64,000 nt of DNA, taken from NCBI GenBank assembly GCA_052118065.1, contig JBQKHY010000003.1, positions 62,001 through 126,000 of the forward strand. Direction: 5' to 3'. A program made the position numbers and the translations under genes. Each line of letters opens with the position of its first letter. Within the stretch, counting starts at the first letter, position 1. Of this stretch, positions 8,794 to 15,165 are shown one piece after another. The DNA comes from Ruminococcoides sp052118065 (GTDB lineage: Bacteria > Bacillota > Clostridia > Oscillospirales > Acutalibacteraceae). The notes beneath the pieces are model-generated. The model made no database searches. It was not told where the DNA came from and saw only the letters and a program-made list of their open reading frames with translations.

Positions 8794-9762
8794 ATGGCAA
8801 AAGATGCAATCGCAGTGCTAACTAGTGGTGGCGACGCACCAGGTATGAATGCTGCCGTAAGAGCAGTTGTTCGTTCAGGTATCAACAAAGGCTTTAATGT
8901 TCTTGGTATCAAGAGAGGTTACCGTGGACTTCTAAAGAAAGATTTTGTAGAAATGGATCTTCGTTCTGTTACAAATATTCTTAGCTTAGGTGGTACAATT
9001 CTTTATACTGCTAGAAGTAAAGAGTTCCAGACTCCCGAAGGTATCCAACATGCTGCTCAAAACTGTATGGATATGGGCATTAAAGGTGTTGTTGTTATCG
9101 GCGGTGACGGTTCATTTATGGGTGCTAGAGCTCTTTCAGAGGCTGGTGTTCCTTGTATTGGTATCCCAGGTACTATAGATAATGATATTGCTTGTTCTGA
9201 CTATACAGTAGGTTTCGATACTGCTATGAACACAGCAATGGAAATGGTTGATAAAATCCGTGATACTTCACAGTCACATGATAGATGTTCTGTTGTTGAA
9301 GTTATGGGTAGAAGATGTGGTGATATTGCACTTCAGACAGGTATTAGCTGTGGTGCTACTGCTATTCTAGTTCCGGAAGTTCCATACAACATTGAACAGG
9401 ATGTTATCTCAAGAATTCTTGAAACAAGAAAGAACGGTAAACAACACTTTATCGTTGTTGTTGCTGAAGGTGTTGGTGGTTCTGTTGACCTAGCTAAGTA
9501 TATCGAAAGAAGAACAGGCATTGAATCTCGTGCTACAATTCTTGGTCATGTTCAGCGTGGTGGTTCTCCAACACTTCGTGACAGAGTTGTTGCTTCAGAA
9601 ATGGGTTACAAAGCAGTTGAACTTCTTGCAGAAGGTAAGTCAAAGAGAGTTGTTGCACTTAAGGACGGCAAGATTGTTGACTTCGATATTACAGAAGCAC
9701 TTAATATGGAAAGAGTATTTGATACTCACCTATATGAAATTGCAAAGACAATTTCAATGTAA
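8794..9762 (+). CDS. pfkA: ATP-dependent 6-phosphofructokinase
   Basis: This 322-residue enzyme converts fructose 6-phosphate to fructose 1,6-bisphosphate, the committed step of glycolysis. It shows the ATP-loop LTSGGDAPGMNA, VVIGGDGSFMGA, the catalytic PGTIDNDI with the Asp base, and VEVMGRRCGDIAL for substrate binding. GGDGS with Gly after the first Asp is the ATP-using, not pyrophosphate-using, pattern. A very strong Shine-Dalgarno (CAGGGGGAA) precedes the ATG. Codon choice (GTT, GCT, AAG, CAG rather than the AT-richest synonyms) resembles the ribosomal protein genes here, which suggests high expression. A vegetative promoter and a terminator flank it, so it is essentially monocistronic. 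Confidence 0.97.
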   Translation: MAKDAIAVLTSGGDAPGMNAAVRAVVRSGINKGFNVLGIKRGYRGLLKKDFVEMDLRSVTNILSLGGTILYTARSKEFQTPEGIQHAAQNCMDMGIKGVVVIGGDGSFMGARALSEAGVPCIGIPGTIDNDIACSDYTVGFDTAMNTAMEMVDKIRDTSQSHDRCSVVEVMGRRCGDIALQTGISCGATAILVPEVPYNIEQDVISRILETRKNGKQHFIVVVAEGVGGSVDLAKYIERRTGIESRATILGHVQRGGSPTLRDRVVASEMGYKAVELLAEGKSKRVVALKDGKIVDFDITEALNMERVFDTHLYEIAKTISM

Positions 9763-9780
9763 TCCGATTATTACTAAATG

Positions 9781-9810
9781 AAGGCACAGTTATTAACTGT
9801 GCCTTTACTT
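9781..9810 (+). terminator. Hairpin terminator after pfkA
   Basis: The arms AAGGCACAGTT and AACTGTGCCTT form an 11-bp stem with a very short loop, followed by a weak T-rich tail (TTACTTTA). The tail is poor, so some read-through into the MORN gene 20 nt further on is likely. No promoter is obvious between the hairpin and that gene. Confidence 0.65.
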
Positions 9811-9825
9811 TAAGGAGCAAAGTTT

Positions 9826-11619
9826 ATGTCCACTTTTTATGAAGAAAATTTGATAATTTACGGAATGTCTTTTAATTCTTTCATTCCTTATAGTGTTAAG
9901 GATGATATTCTATCTAAGATTAGAAAAAACTTTTTTGAACATAACAAGAGACAGTCCGATAAAATTGTTCAGAATTTCAATGATTTTACAATTAAATATA
10001 CATACAATCTTGAAAAGAATAAACCTATGAAGTGGGTTGTTCAGAAGAACAAAAAGACCATTGAAGAATCTGTTATTGTTTCTATTAATTCATATGAAAT
10101 AAGAACTTATAACGATGAAGGTAAGCAGGTTTGTTCTATTGAATTTTCTAATGACCATACTATCAAGACTGTAACTTTTGCCCTTAATGATGAAACAGTT
10201 GTTGTTTCTTGTGGTACAAATGGTGATGAGCCTGTGCTTTATTATAGAGGTCAGTCTCTAAATACAGACTTACATCTTCTTGAAATTAATGAAGACGATG
10301 AAGTTCTTGAAATTTTAGCAGAACGCAATCCTTATATTACGGTTACAGCCCTAACAAATAGAGGTGTTGTGTATTTTGGGACTGATGAAGAAATCAGAAG
10401 TGTTAGAAGAGAAGTAGAAAGAGCAAAAACTATTATAGCTGATAGAAACGCTCCAAAGGTTTACAACACTCCTGAGGATAGAGAAACAGGCTTTAACTTT
10501 AAAGACAATGACTTTAATCTAAAGAAGAATATGAACCAAACCTTTGATATTTCTAAGTCTGAGTATTTTGATTTTAATGAAGAAGACAACCCATCTGTAT
10601 TTGATGATGTTGAAGATTCTTCAGCATTAGATTTAGAAAATATCGCTTTAGATAATGAAGATACAGTTGAAGTAGAATCTATTTCAGCTGAAATTGATGA
10701 TACTATAGAAAATACAGTTGAACCTGAAGAAACTACAACTACTGATGAAAATATTGAAGAAAATACCGATAATAATGAAACAGTAGTTAAAGAACCGGTT
10801 AATGAAGAAAAAGAACAAGTTGAAACTTCCGAAAATACTGATGAACAAAGTAATATTGAAGAAAATTCTGTTGATACTAATGATAAAAAGACAGAGGATA
10901 TTACCGGTGAAACTGATGTAGCAGAAGAAACCGAAAATATTACTGTTGAAGAAAATCAAGTAGAAGAAAATCCTACCCAACAACAAGAAACAGTGGAAGA
11001 AAATTCTATTGATGATGATACTAAGGTTGCACCAAACTTTACTAATGAAGAAATCTTGCGTGAAGTTTTAAATGCAATGATGAATAACAGTAAAGAAAAT
11101 GAACCACCAAAGGTAGTTACAAGTGTTAACGAAACACCTCAAGCAGAAAGATTTGACAAAAATGCTGACCTAATTATTAATAGTGGTAATGAAAAGTATT
11201 GTTACTATGGTGATATTAATGATGACTGTATGCGCGATGGTTATGGTCGAACTGAAATGTCAAATGGCAAAACTGCTTATGAAGGTAACTACAAAAACAA
11301 TAAGCGAAATGGTTTTGGTTCATTCTATTATAAGAATGGTGGCCTTTGCTATACAGGTGAATGGAAAGACAATAAGCGTAATGGCTTTGGTGTAGGTGTT
11401 CGTTCATCTGATGGTTCATTCCATGCCGGTACTTGGAGTAACAACAAGCCTGAGGGTGTAGGTGCAAGATTTGATAAATATGGTAAGTTGTCATATATTG
11501 CTAACTTCAAAAATGGCAAAGAATCAGGACTTTGTGTTGAATATAGAGAAGACGGTGGCATCACTATCTTTAAATGGGTAAATGATGCTAAGAAAATTAT
11601 TGAAACTATTTATCCATAA
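9826..11619 (+). CDS. Large MORN-repeat protein with an acidic low-complexity linker
   Basis: This 597-residue protein has no name that I recognise. Residues 1-210 look like a globular domain. Residues about 230-430 are a Glu/Thr/Asn/Asp-rich, probably disordered tract. Residues about 460-585 contain four or five MORN units (for example YEGNYKNNKRNGFGSFYYKNG and the related GEWKDNKRNGFG). There is no signal peptide or membrane segment, so it is probably cytoplasmic. MORN repeats in other proteins bind membranes or mediate scaffolding; here that is only inference. It follows pfkA after a weak terminator and ends with its own strong terminator. Start ATG has AAGGAG 9 nt upstream. Confidence 0.8.
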   Translation: MSTFYEENLIIYGMSFNSFIPYSVKDDILSKIRKNFFEHNKRQSDKIVQNFNDFTIKYTYNLEKNKPMKWVVQKNKKTIEESVIVSINSYEIRTYNDEGKQVCSIEFSNDHTIKTVTFALNDETVVVSCGTNGDEPVLYYRGQSLNTDLHLLEINEDDEVLEILAERNPYITVTALTNRGVVYFGTDEEIRSVRREVERAKTIIADRNAPKVYNTPEDRETGFNFKDNDFNLKKNMNQTFDISKSEYFDFNEEDNPSVFDDVEDSSALDLENIALDNEDTVEVESISAEIDDTIENTVEPEETTTTDENIEENTDNNETVVKEPVNEEKEQVETSENTDEQSNIEENSVDTNDKKTEDITGETDVAEETENITVEENQVEENPTQQQETVEENSIDDDTKVAPNFTNEEILREVLNAMMNNSKENEPPKVVTSVNETPQAERFDKNADLIINSGNEKYCYYGDINDDCMRDGYGRTEMSNGKTAYEGNYKNNKRNGFGSFYYKNGGLCYTGEWKDNKRNGFGVGVRSSDGSFHAGTWSNNKPEGVGARFDKYGKLSYIANFKNGKESGLCVEYREDGGITIFKWVNDAKKIIETIYP

Positions 11620-11628
11620 AACTAATAA
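11600..11628 (+). promoter_or_regulatory. Possible promoter for the small lipoprotein gene
   Basis: TTGAAA (11600-11605), 17 nt and TAATAA (11623-11628) could drive the lipoprotein gene. The -10 is weak. Transcripts from it would have to pass the hairpin at 11651-11681, which directly abuts the ribosome site. The -35 lies in the last codons of the MORN gene. Confidence 0.3.
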
Positions 11629-11639
11629 TTTAATTATTT

Positions 11640-11651
11640 TGTTGCACACTA
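11640..11651 (+). repeat. 12-mer TGTTGCACACTA, copy 1
   Basis: The exact 12-mer recurs at 15049-15060, and both copies are followed by an A/T-rich ATTA. Both copies sit in intergenic sequence upstream of genes for exported proteins (a lipoprotein here, a SleB-like hydrolase there). Role unknown. Confidence 0.4.
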
Positions 11652-11681
11652 TTACCGTACCTTGTGGTACGGTAATTTTTT
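11651..11681 (+). terminator. Strong intrinsic terminator after the MORN gene
   Basis: An 11-bp perfect stem, ATTACCGTACC paired with GGTACGGTAAT, has a TTGT loop and is followed directly by a T run. The next ribosome binding site (TGAGGTGA) begins only a few bases later, so the hairpin also forms part of the leader of the lipoprotein gene if that is transcribed from upstream. Confidence 0.88.
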
Positions 11682-11694
11682 ATGAGGTGATAAA

Positions 11695-12012
11695 ATGAAA
11701 AAAATTATTATACCTGTATTTATGGCAATTGTTCTGGCATTTTCTCTTGTAGGTTGTGGTAATAAAGATAAGGGAAAAGTTGACTCAACTACTACATCCA
11801 CAACAGAGTCCACAACTGAAACATCAACTTCTACAACAGAAATGACTTCCACCACAGAAAATTCAACCGATAATAAAAATGATAATAATGATAATGACGG
11901 AGTAATCGGTGAGGCAGGTAATGTTGTTCAAGATGCCGGAGATGCCGTAAAAGATGCAGCAGATGATGTTGAAGACGGTATCGAAGATGTTTCTTCACAG
12001 ATGGACAGATAA
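11695..12012 (+). CDS. Small Thr/Ser-rich lipoprotein, function unknown
   Basis: This is a 105-residue predicted lipoprotein. It has a basic start (MKK), a hydrophobic stretch, then lipobox LVGC with the acylated Cys at residue 21. The mature part is a Thr/Ser/Glu tract (residues 29-57), an Asn/Asp stretch (58-69) and an Ala/Asp/Val segment of short heptad-like repeats (about 75-105) that would form an acidic amphipathic helix. There is no known enzymatic domain. Such proteins are anchored on the outer face of the cytoplasmic membrane. The ribosome site TGAGGTGA lies 5 nt before the ATG. It is convergent with sigE, sharing a bidirectional terminator. Confidence 0.75.
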   Translation: MKKIIIPVFMAIVLAFSLVGCGNKDKGKVDSTTTSTTESTTETSTSTTEMTSTTENSTDNKNDNNDNDGVIGEAGNVVQDAGDAVKDAADDVEDGIEDVSSQMDR

Positions 12013-12022
12013 AATTTAAAAT

Positions 12023-12084
12023 AAAAATACGGTATATATCATCAATTAGTTTAACTAAAAGGCGATAAATACCGTATTTTTTTA
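12023..12084. terminator. Bidirectional terminator between the lipoprotein gene and sigE
   Basis: AAAAATACGGTAT (12023-12035) pairs with ATACCGTATTTTT (from 12069), giving A/T-flanked arms usable on both strands. The intervening 33 nt hold a second small palindrome (TTAGTTTAACTAA). It ends both convergent transcripts. Confidence 0.8.
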
Positions 12085-12777
12085 TACTACTTTTTTTAAA
12101 TCATTCCTAAGTCTTTTGATTATTTTCTTCTCAAGTCTGGAAATATAGGATTGAGATATTCCCAACTCATCAGCAACCTGCTTTTGAGTAAATTCTTTCT
12201 TACTGTTTAAGCCAAAACGCATTTCCATAATCAATTTTTCTCTGGAATTTAGTTTGTCAACTGCTTGTAGCAGTAACTTTTTCTCAAGCTCTTGTTCAAT
12301 ATCCTTGTTTACAATGTCAGCTTCACTACCAAGAATATCACATAGTAAAAGTTCATTACCGTCCCAATCTGTGTTGAGAGGTTCTTCAATAGAAACTTCA
12401 TTTTTCATATTTGATGTTTTTCTAAGATACATAAGTATTTCATTTTCAATACATCTACTTGCATATGTAGCTAACTTGATACTTCTTTCAGGAGAAAAAG
12501 TGTTTACTGCCTTAATAAGTCCGATTGTACCGATAGAAATTAAGTCATCAATAGGTACACCGGAATTTTCAAACTTTTTTGCTATATAAACCACTAGCCT
12601 TAGGTTATGAACAATAAGTTTGTTTTTACTGCTTTCTTTTCCTTGAGAAATTTCATCATATAGATTTTGTTCTTCTTCTTTAGTTAAAGGTGGTGGCAAA
12701 GACTCACTACTGTTAATGTAAAACACATCATTTTTACAAAGTATTAACTTTACTTTATTTACTAATTGTCTAATCAT
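12082..12777 (-). CDS. sigE: RNA polymerase sporulation sigma factor, pro-sigma-E
   Basis: This 231-residue sigma-70 family protein has a short N-terminal pro-region, the conserved SESLPPPL motif (about residues 24-30), region 2 (LRLVVYIAKKF...DLISIGTIGLIKAVNTFSPERSIKLATYASRCIENEILMYLR) and a region 4 helix-turn-helix (QKQVADELGISQSYISRLEKK). Sigma-E directs mother-cell transcription after septation. In Bacillus the pro-sequence is removed by SpoIIGA a few residues before the LPPPL motif; the corresponding site here would be near residues 20-24. The start used is the ATG at 12777 with GTGAG upstream; a GTG at 12789 overlaps the ribosome site. Its partner spoIIGA is directly upstream. sigG, which often follows sigE, is absent. 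Confidence 0.95.
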   Translation of the reverse strand: MIRQLVNKVKLILCKNDVFYINSSESLPPPLTKEEEQNLYDEISQGKESSKNKLIVHNLRLVVYIAKKFENSGVPIDDLISIGTIGLIKAVNTFSPERSIKLATYASRCIENEILMYLRKTSNMKNEVSIEEPLNTDWDGNELLLCDILGSEADIVNKDIEQELEKKLLLQAVDKLNSREKLIMEMRFGLNSKKEFTQKQVADELGISQSYISRLEKKIIKRLRNDLKKVV

Positions 12778-12781
12778 AAAA

Positions 12782-13573
12782 TCACTCACATATATTTTTA
12801 TAGTTAAATATAGACTTCACTTCATTTTTAAATATGTTGTTTGTTATGCCAATATAAACTTGTTTTTTAATTCTAATATTGTCTATGTAAAGTTCATCAG
12901 GCAAAAATCCTTCTATCAACCCTTCACCTCCAAGAGAATTAAAAGGAATAATTCTAATTTTACCTTCAGGAACAATTATTGTATTTATCAGTTCTTTTTC
13001 AACTAATATTGCTTCATTCCCACTAAATGGTTCTTTTATGTTGCAACAAGTGTCATATTTAGAGAGAAAACTATATTTATTTCCATTAAAAATAAAAGTT
13101 ATTTTGTGTATTAAATCTTTTCTGTCAATCCTAATTTTATCAATTATACTGAGTATCAAATAAGAAATAGTAGTAAAAATAATCAGTAATATAGGGGAGA
13201 TATTGAAGTAAACCACATTGTTTTTCGTAATAATAAAATCACTTTTAATAATTGATAACATAAATAGTATTAGCCCACTAAATAAACTTGTAATCAAGAA
13301 AAGTACAAAAGTTCTTTTACCAAATGTAATTATGTTTTTATAACCAAAAGAAATAAGAATTGTTATTGAAATTATTATTAGCTTTACGACAAAATTGAAT
13401 AAGAAATTCCCCCAAGGTAATAATATAGTTAAAGAAGAAATTCCACCAAATAGTGAACCAAATATAACTCTGTATAACTTGTAATTTATTTTCAAAATTT
13501 TAATAGTAATACTTAGTAAGAGATAATCAATAATAATGTTAGAAAAAATCAATGTGTCAATATAAATAGTCAT
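12782..13573 (-). CDS. spoIIGA: Sigma-E processing peptidase SpoIIGA
   Basis: This 263-residue protein has about five N-terminal membrane segments (residues 1-145) and a C-terminal cytosolic protease domain. It lies 4 nt upstream of sigE, the standard spoIIG order. SpoIIGA is an atypical aspartic protease that cleaves pro-sigma-E when signalled by forespore SpoIIR. The expected catalytic motif is Asp-Ser/Thr-Gly followed by a conserved Asp/Glu-Pro pair; here it reads D174-T-C-C-N-I-K-E-P, so the Asp is kept but the Gly is Cys. Length is a little short of the Bacillus form (about 309). Start ATG is preceded by AGGGTGAG. The upstream region has a Spo0A-type promoter. Confidence 0.92.
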   Translation of the reverse strand: MTIYIDTLIFSNIIIDYLLLSITIKILKINYKLYRVIFGSLFGGISSLTILLPWGNFLFNFVVKLIIISITILISFGYKNIITFGKRTFVLFLITSLFSGLILFMLSIIKSDFIITKNNVVYFNISPILLIIFTTISYLILSIIDKIRIDRKDLIHKITFIFNGNKYSFLSKYDTCCNIKEPFSGNEAILVEKELINTIIVPEGKIRIIPFNSLGGEGLIEGFLPDELYIDNIRIKKQVYIGITNNIFKNEVKSIFNYKNICE

Positions 13574-13589
13574 TATCTCACCCTAGAGT

Positions 13590-13623
13590 ATTATCTCATA
13601 ATCCTTAATATAAAATTGTCAAA
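13590..13623 (-). promoter_or_regulatory. Candidate Spo0A-dependent spoIIG promoter
   Basis: On the minus strand, consensus TTGACA (plus 13617-13622) is followed at 21 nt by GATAAT (plus 13590-13595), with no acceptable -10 at 17 nt. The -35 is embedded in TTTGACA, whose complement TGTCAAA (13617-13623) differs from the 0A box TGTCGAA at one base. In Bacillus subtilis the spoIIG promoter also has an over-long spacer and a 0A box over the -35. The -10 lies about 17 nt before the start codon. Confidence 0.55.
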
Positions 13624-13641
13624 GGGTAGGTGAACAATAAT

Positions 13642-13737
13642 ATGCTTTTAGGTTTTATTATAGGATTATTTGTAGGTGCATTAATAGGAATATTTTTAAT
13701 GTGCCTTTTGCAGTCATCAAATCATAACAAAAGATAA
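13642..13737 (+). CDS. 31-residue membrane microprotein, DUF3789-like
   Basis: This short frame starts at ATG 13642 with AGGTGA 9 nt upstream. The product has one Gly-rich transmembrane helix (about residues 3-23, pattern GxxxG, ending in MCLLQ) and a short hydrophilic tail ending in Lys-Arg. Length and the GxxxGxxxMC pattern resemble DUF3789, a family of tiny clostridial membrane proteins with unknown role. It is divergent from spoIIGA (68 nt between starts) and is followed at once by a terminator, so it is probably a real single gene. The absence of a clear promoter and the small size limit certainty. Confidence 0.6.
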   Translation: MLLGFIIGLFVGALIGIFLMCLLQSSNHNKR

Positions 13738-13768
13738 AAATCCGTACTCATTTGAGTACGGATTTCTC
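13738..13768. terminator. Bidirectional terminator between the microprotein gene and degV
   Basis: AAATCCGTACTCA (13738-13750) pairs with TGAGTACGGATTT (13753-13765). On the minus strand it is followed by a run of T residues, so it is the strong terminator of degV; on the plus strand the tail is TCTCTCTG. Confidence 0.85.
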
Positions 13769-13788
13769 TCTGTAAAATTTTACTAAAA

Positions 13789-14658
13789 TTAAGATAAGTT
13801 TCTTTCACCTTGGAATGTAAGGGCAAACATACCTTGACCAACATGGGAACCAATGATAGGTCCGACTTTAACAATTTTAACTTCCTTAACAAGTGGAGTA
13901 ACCATTTCTTTTAACTTTTCAGCTTTTTCAGGACATTCGGCATGTGCAACAAAAACTGTTTGTTCCTTTAGGTTTACACCATCTCTTTTTGCTCTGTCAA
14001 TTAGAGTTGAATATGTTTTCATATTACCTCTGACTTTAGCAACTGCAATTAGTTTACCGTCATTATCAACAGAGATAAGAGGCTTAATCTGTAATGCTTT
14101 ACCGAAAGCTGCTGATAAAGCACCGATTCTGCCACCTTTTTTAAGTTGGTCTAAATCGTCAACAACAAACCAGTGACAAATTTTCATCTTTGTATCTTCA
14201 ATATAGTTACATAGTTCTTCAAATGATGCACCATCATTCATCTTTACACCGGCTAGATAAGCAAGATAACCTTCACCAACAGAAGCTGAAAGTGAGTCAA
14301 TTACACAAATCTTTCTTTCAGGATACTTTTCCTTCAATTCTTCAACTGCAATTTTGCAAGTGTTATATGTGCCACTCATACCGGAAGTGAAGCAAATATA
14401 AATAATATCTTTACCTTCCTTTAAGAATGGTTCAAAGCTATTTGCAAATGTATCGTATTGAACTTGAGCGGTTGTTACATTAGCGCCGTTTTTAAGTGCA
14501 GCATAAAAGTCACTTAATGTCATTTCTCTTTCATCAAGATAATGAGAGTAGTTTTTGTTATCAACAGAAAATTGCATTGGGATAATTTCAATACCTTGTT
14601 CTTTAGCAATTTCGTCAGTTAAGTCGCAAGTGGAATCACAAAATAATTTATAATCCAT
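13789..14658 (-). CDS. DegV family fatty-acid-binding protein
   Basis: This 289-residue protein has the DegV fold signatures: FCDSTCDLT at the N-terminus, TTAQVQYDTFANSFEPFL, the lipid-contacting CFTSGMSGTYNT segment, DSLSASVGEG, and C-terminal VGPIIGSHVGQGMFAL. DegV/FakB proteins bind a fatty acid and, where a FakA kinase exists, present it for phosphorylation; no fakA is nearby, so use in phospholipid synthesis is inference. It is cytoplasmic, with no signal peptide. The ribosome site CCGGAGG lies 6 nt before the ATG and a good vegetative promoter lies upstream. It is divergent from ylmC/ymxH. Confidence 0.9.
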   Translation of the reverse strand: MDYKLFCDSTCDLTDEIAKEQGIEIIPMQFSVDNKNYSHYLDEREMTLSDFYAALKNGANVTTAQVQYDTFANSFEPFLKEGKDIIYICFTSGMSGTYNTCKIAVEELKEKYPERKICVIDSLSASVGEGYLAYLAGVKMNDGASFEELCNYIEDTKMKICHWFVVDDLDQLKKGGRIGALSAAFGKALQIKPLISVDNDGKLIAVAKVRGNMKTYSTLIDRAKRDGVNLKEQTVFVAHAECPEKAEKLKEMVTPLVKEVKIVKVGPIIGSHVGQGMFALTFQGERNLS

Positions 14659-14699
14659 ATTAACCTCCGGGTTATATTAATAAATTTACATACATATTA

Positions 14700-14728
14700 A
14701 TAATAACAAAGGTAAATTAAAAAGTCAA
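14700..14728 (-). promoter_or_regulatory. Sigma-A promoter for degV
   Basis: On the minus strand TTGACT (plus 14723-14728), a 17-nt spacer and TATTAT (plus 14700-14705) form a good vegetative promoter about 42 nt before the degV ATG. Its -35 reaches the ribosome binding site of the divergent ylmC/ymxH gene. Confidence 0.7.
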
Positions 14729-14739
14729 CGGAGGTTACT

Positions 14740-15033
14740 ATGAATTGTAGTTTTTATGAACTTCGTCATAAGGAGGTGATTAACCGTTCAAATGGTTGTA
14801 GAATCGGTTATGTCGATGACTTAGAGATAGATACATGTAATGCAACACTTTGTTCACTTATAATATATGGTGGCTTTAGGTGCTTTGGTTTGCTGGGCAG
14901 AAAGCAAGATTTTATCATTCCATGGTCCAAAATCGGACTGATAGGTGAAGATACCATCCTTGTAGATTGGAACATTCCCACACCACCACCTAAGAAAATG
15001 TTTGGAGGTTTTAAACGCAGAAGACAAAAATAG
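14740..15033 (+). CDS. YlmC/YmxH family sporulation protein (PRC-barrel)
   Basis: This 97-residue protein has the PRC-barrel pattern of YlmC/YmxH: ELRHKEVINRSNGCRIGYVDDLEID at the N-terminus, a beta-rich core with GRKQDFIIPWSKIGLIGEDTILVD, and a basic tail. The family is restricted to spore formers and is usually annotated as a sporulation protein; its molecular role is not known. The ribosome site CGGAGG lies 6 nt before ATG. It stands alone between the divergent degV and a SleB-like gene with its own promoter. I cannot place its own promoter with confidence. Confidence 0.88.
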   Translation: MNCSFYELRHKEVINRSNGCRIGYVDDLEIDTCNATLCSLIIYGGFRCFGLLGRKQDFIIPWSKIGLIGEDTILVDWNIPTPPPKKMFGGFKRRRQK

Positions 15034-15048
15034 CTATTCATTTGGTAA

Positions 15049-15060
15049 TGTTGCACACTA
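15049..15060 (+). repeat. 12-mer TGTTGCACACTA, copy 2
   Basis: This is an exact repeat of 11640-11651. Here TTGCACA (15051-15057) is also mirrored by TGTGCAA at 15076-15082, giving a 7-bp inverted repeat just upstream of the -35 of the SleB-like gene. It could be an operator. Confidence 0.4.
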
Positions 15061-15089
15061 ATTAACACAATATCTTGTGCAAAAATCCG

Positions 15090-15118
15090 TTGAAATACAT
15101 ATTCTAAAGTAATATAAT
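15090..15118 (+). promoter_or_regulatory. Sigma-A-type promoter for the SleB-like gene
   Basis: TTGAAA (15090-15095), a 17-nt spacer and TATAAT (15113-15118) lie 48 nt before the ATG. This is a vegetative-type promoter; a germination hydrolase would be expected to have a sigma-G type, so the gene may also act in vegetative cells. Confidence 0.75.
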
Positions 15119-15165
15119 AATTAGTGAAGGTTTTTCTTCAAATTAAAAACTAAAGAGGAATTTTA

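Noticed and set aside
10684..10986. Hydrophobic open frame opposite the acidic tract of the MORN protein
   Set aside because: Antisense of Glu/Thr/Asn codons reads as Phe/Ile-rich by composition alone.
12254..12589. Open frame opposite sigE
   Set aside because: It lacks a ribosome site and overlaps a well-identified gene fully; a shadow of its codon use.
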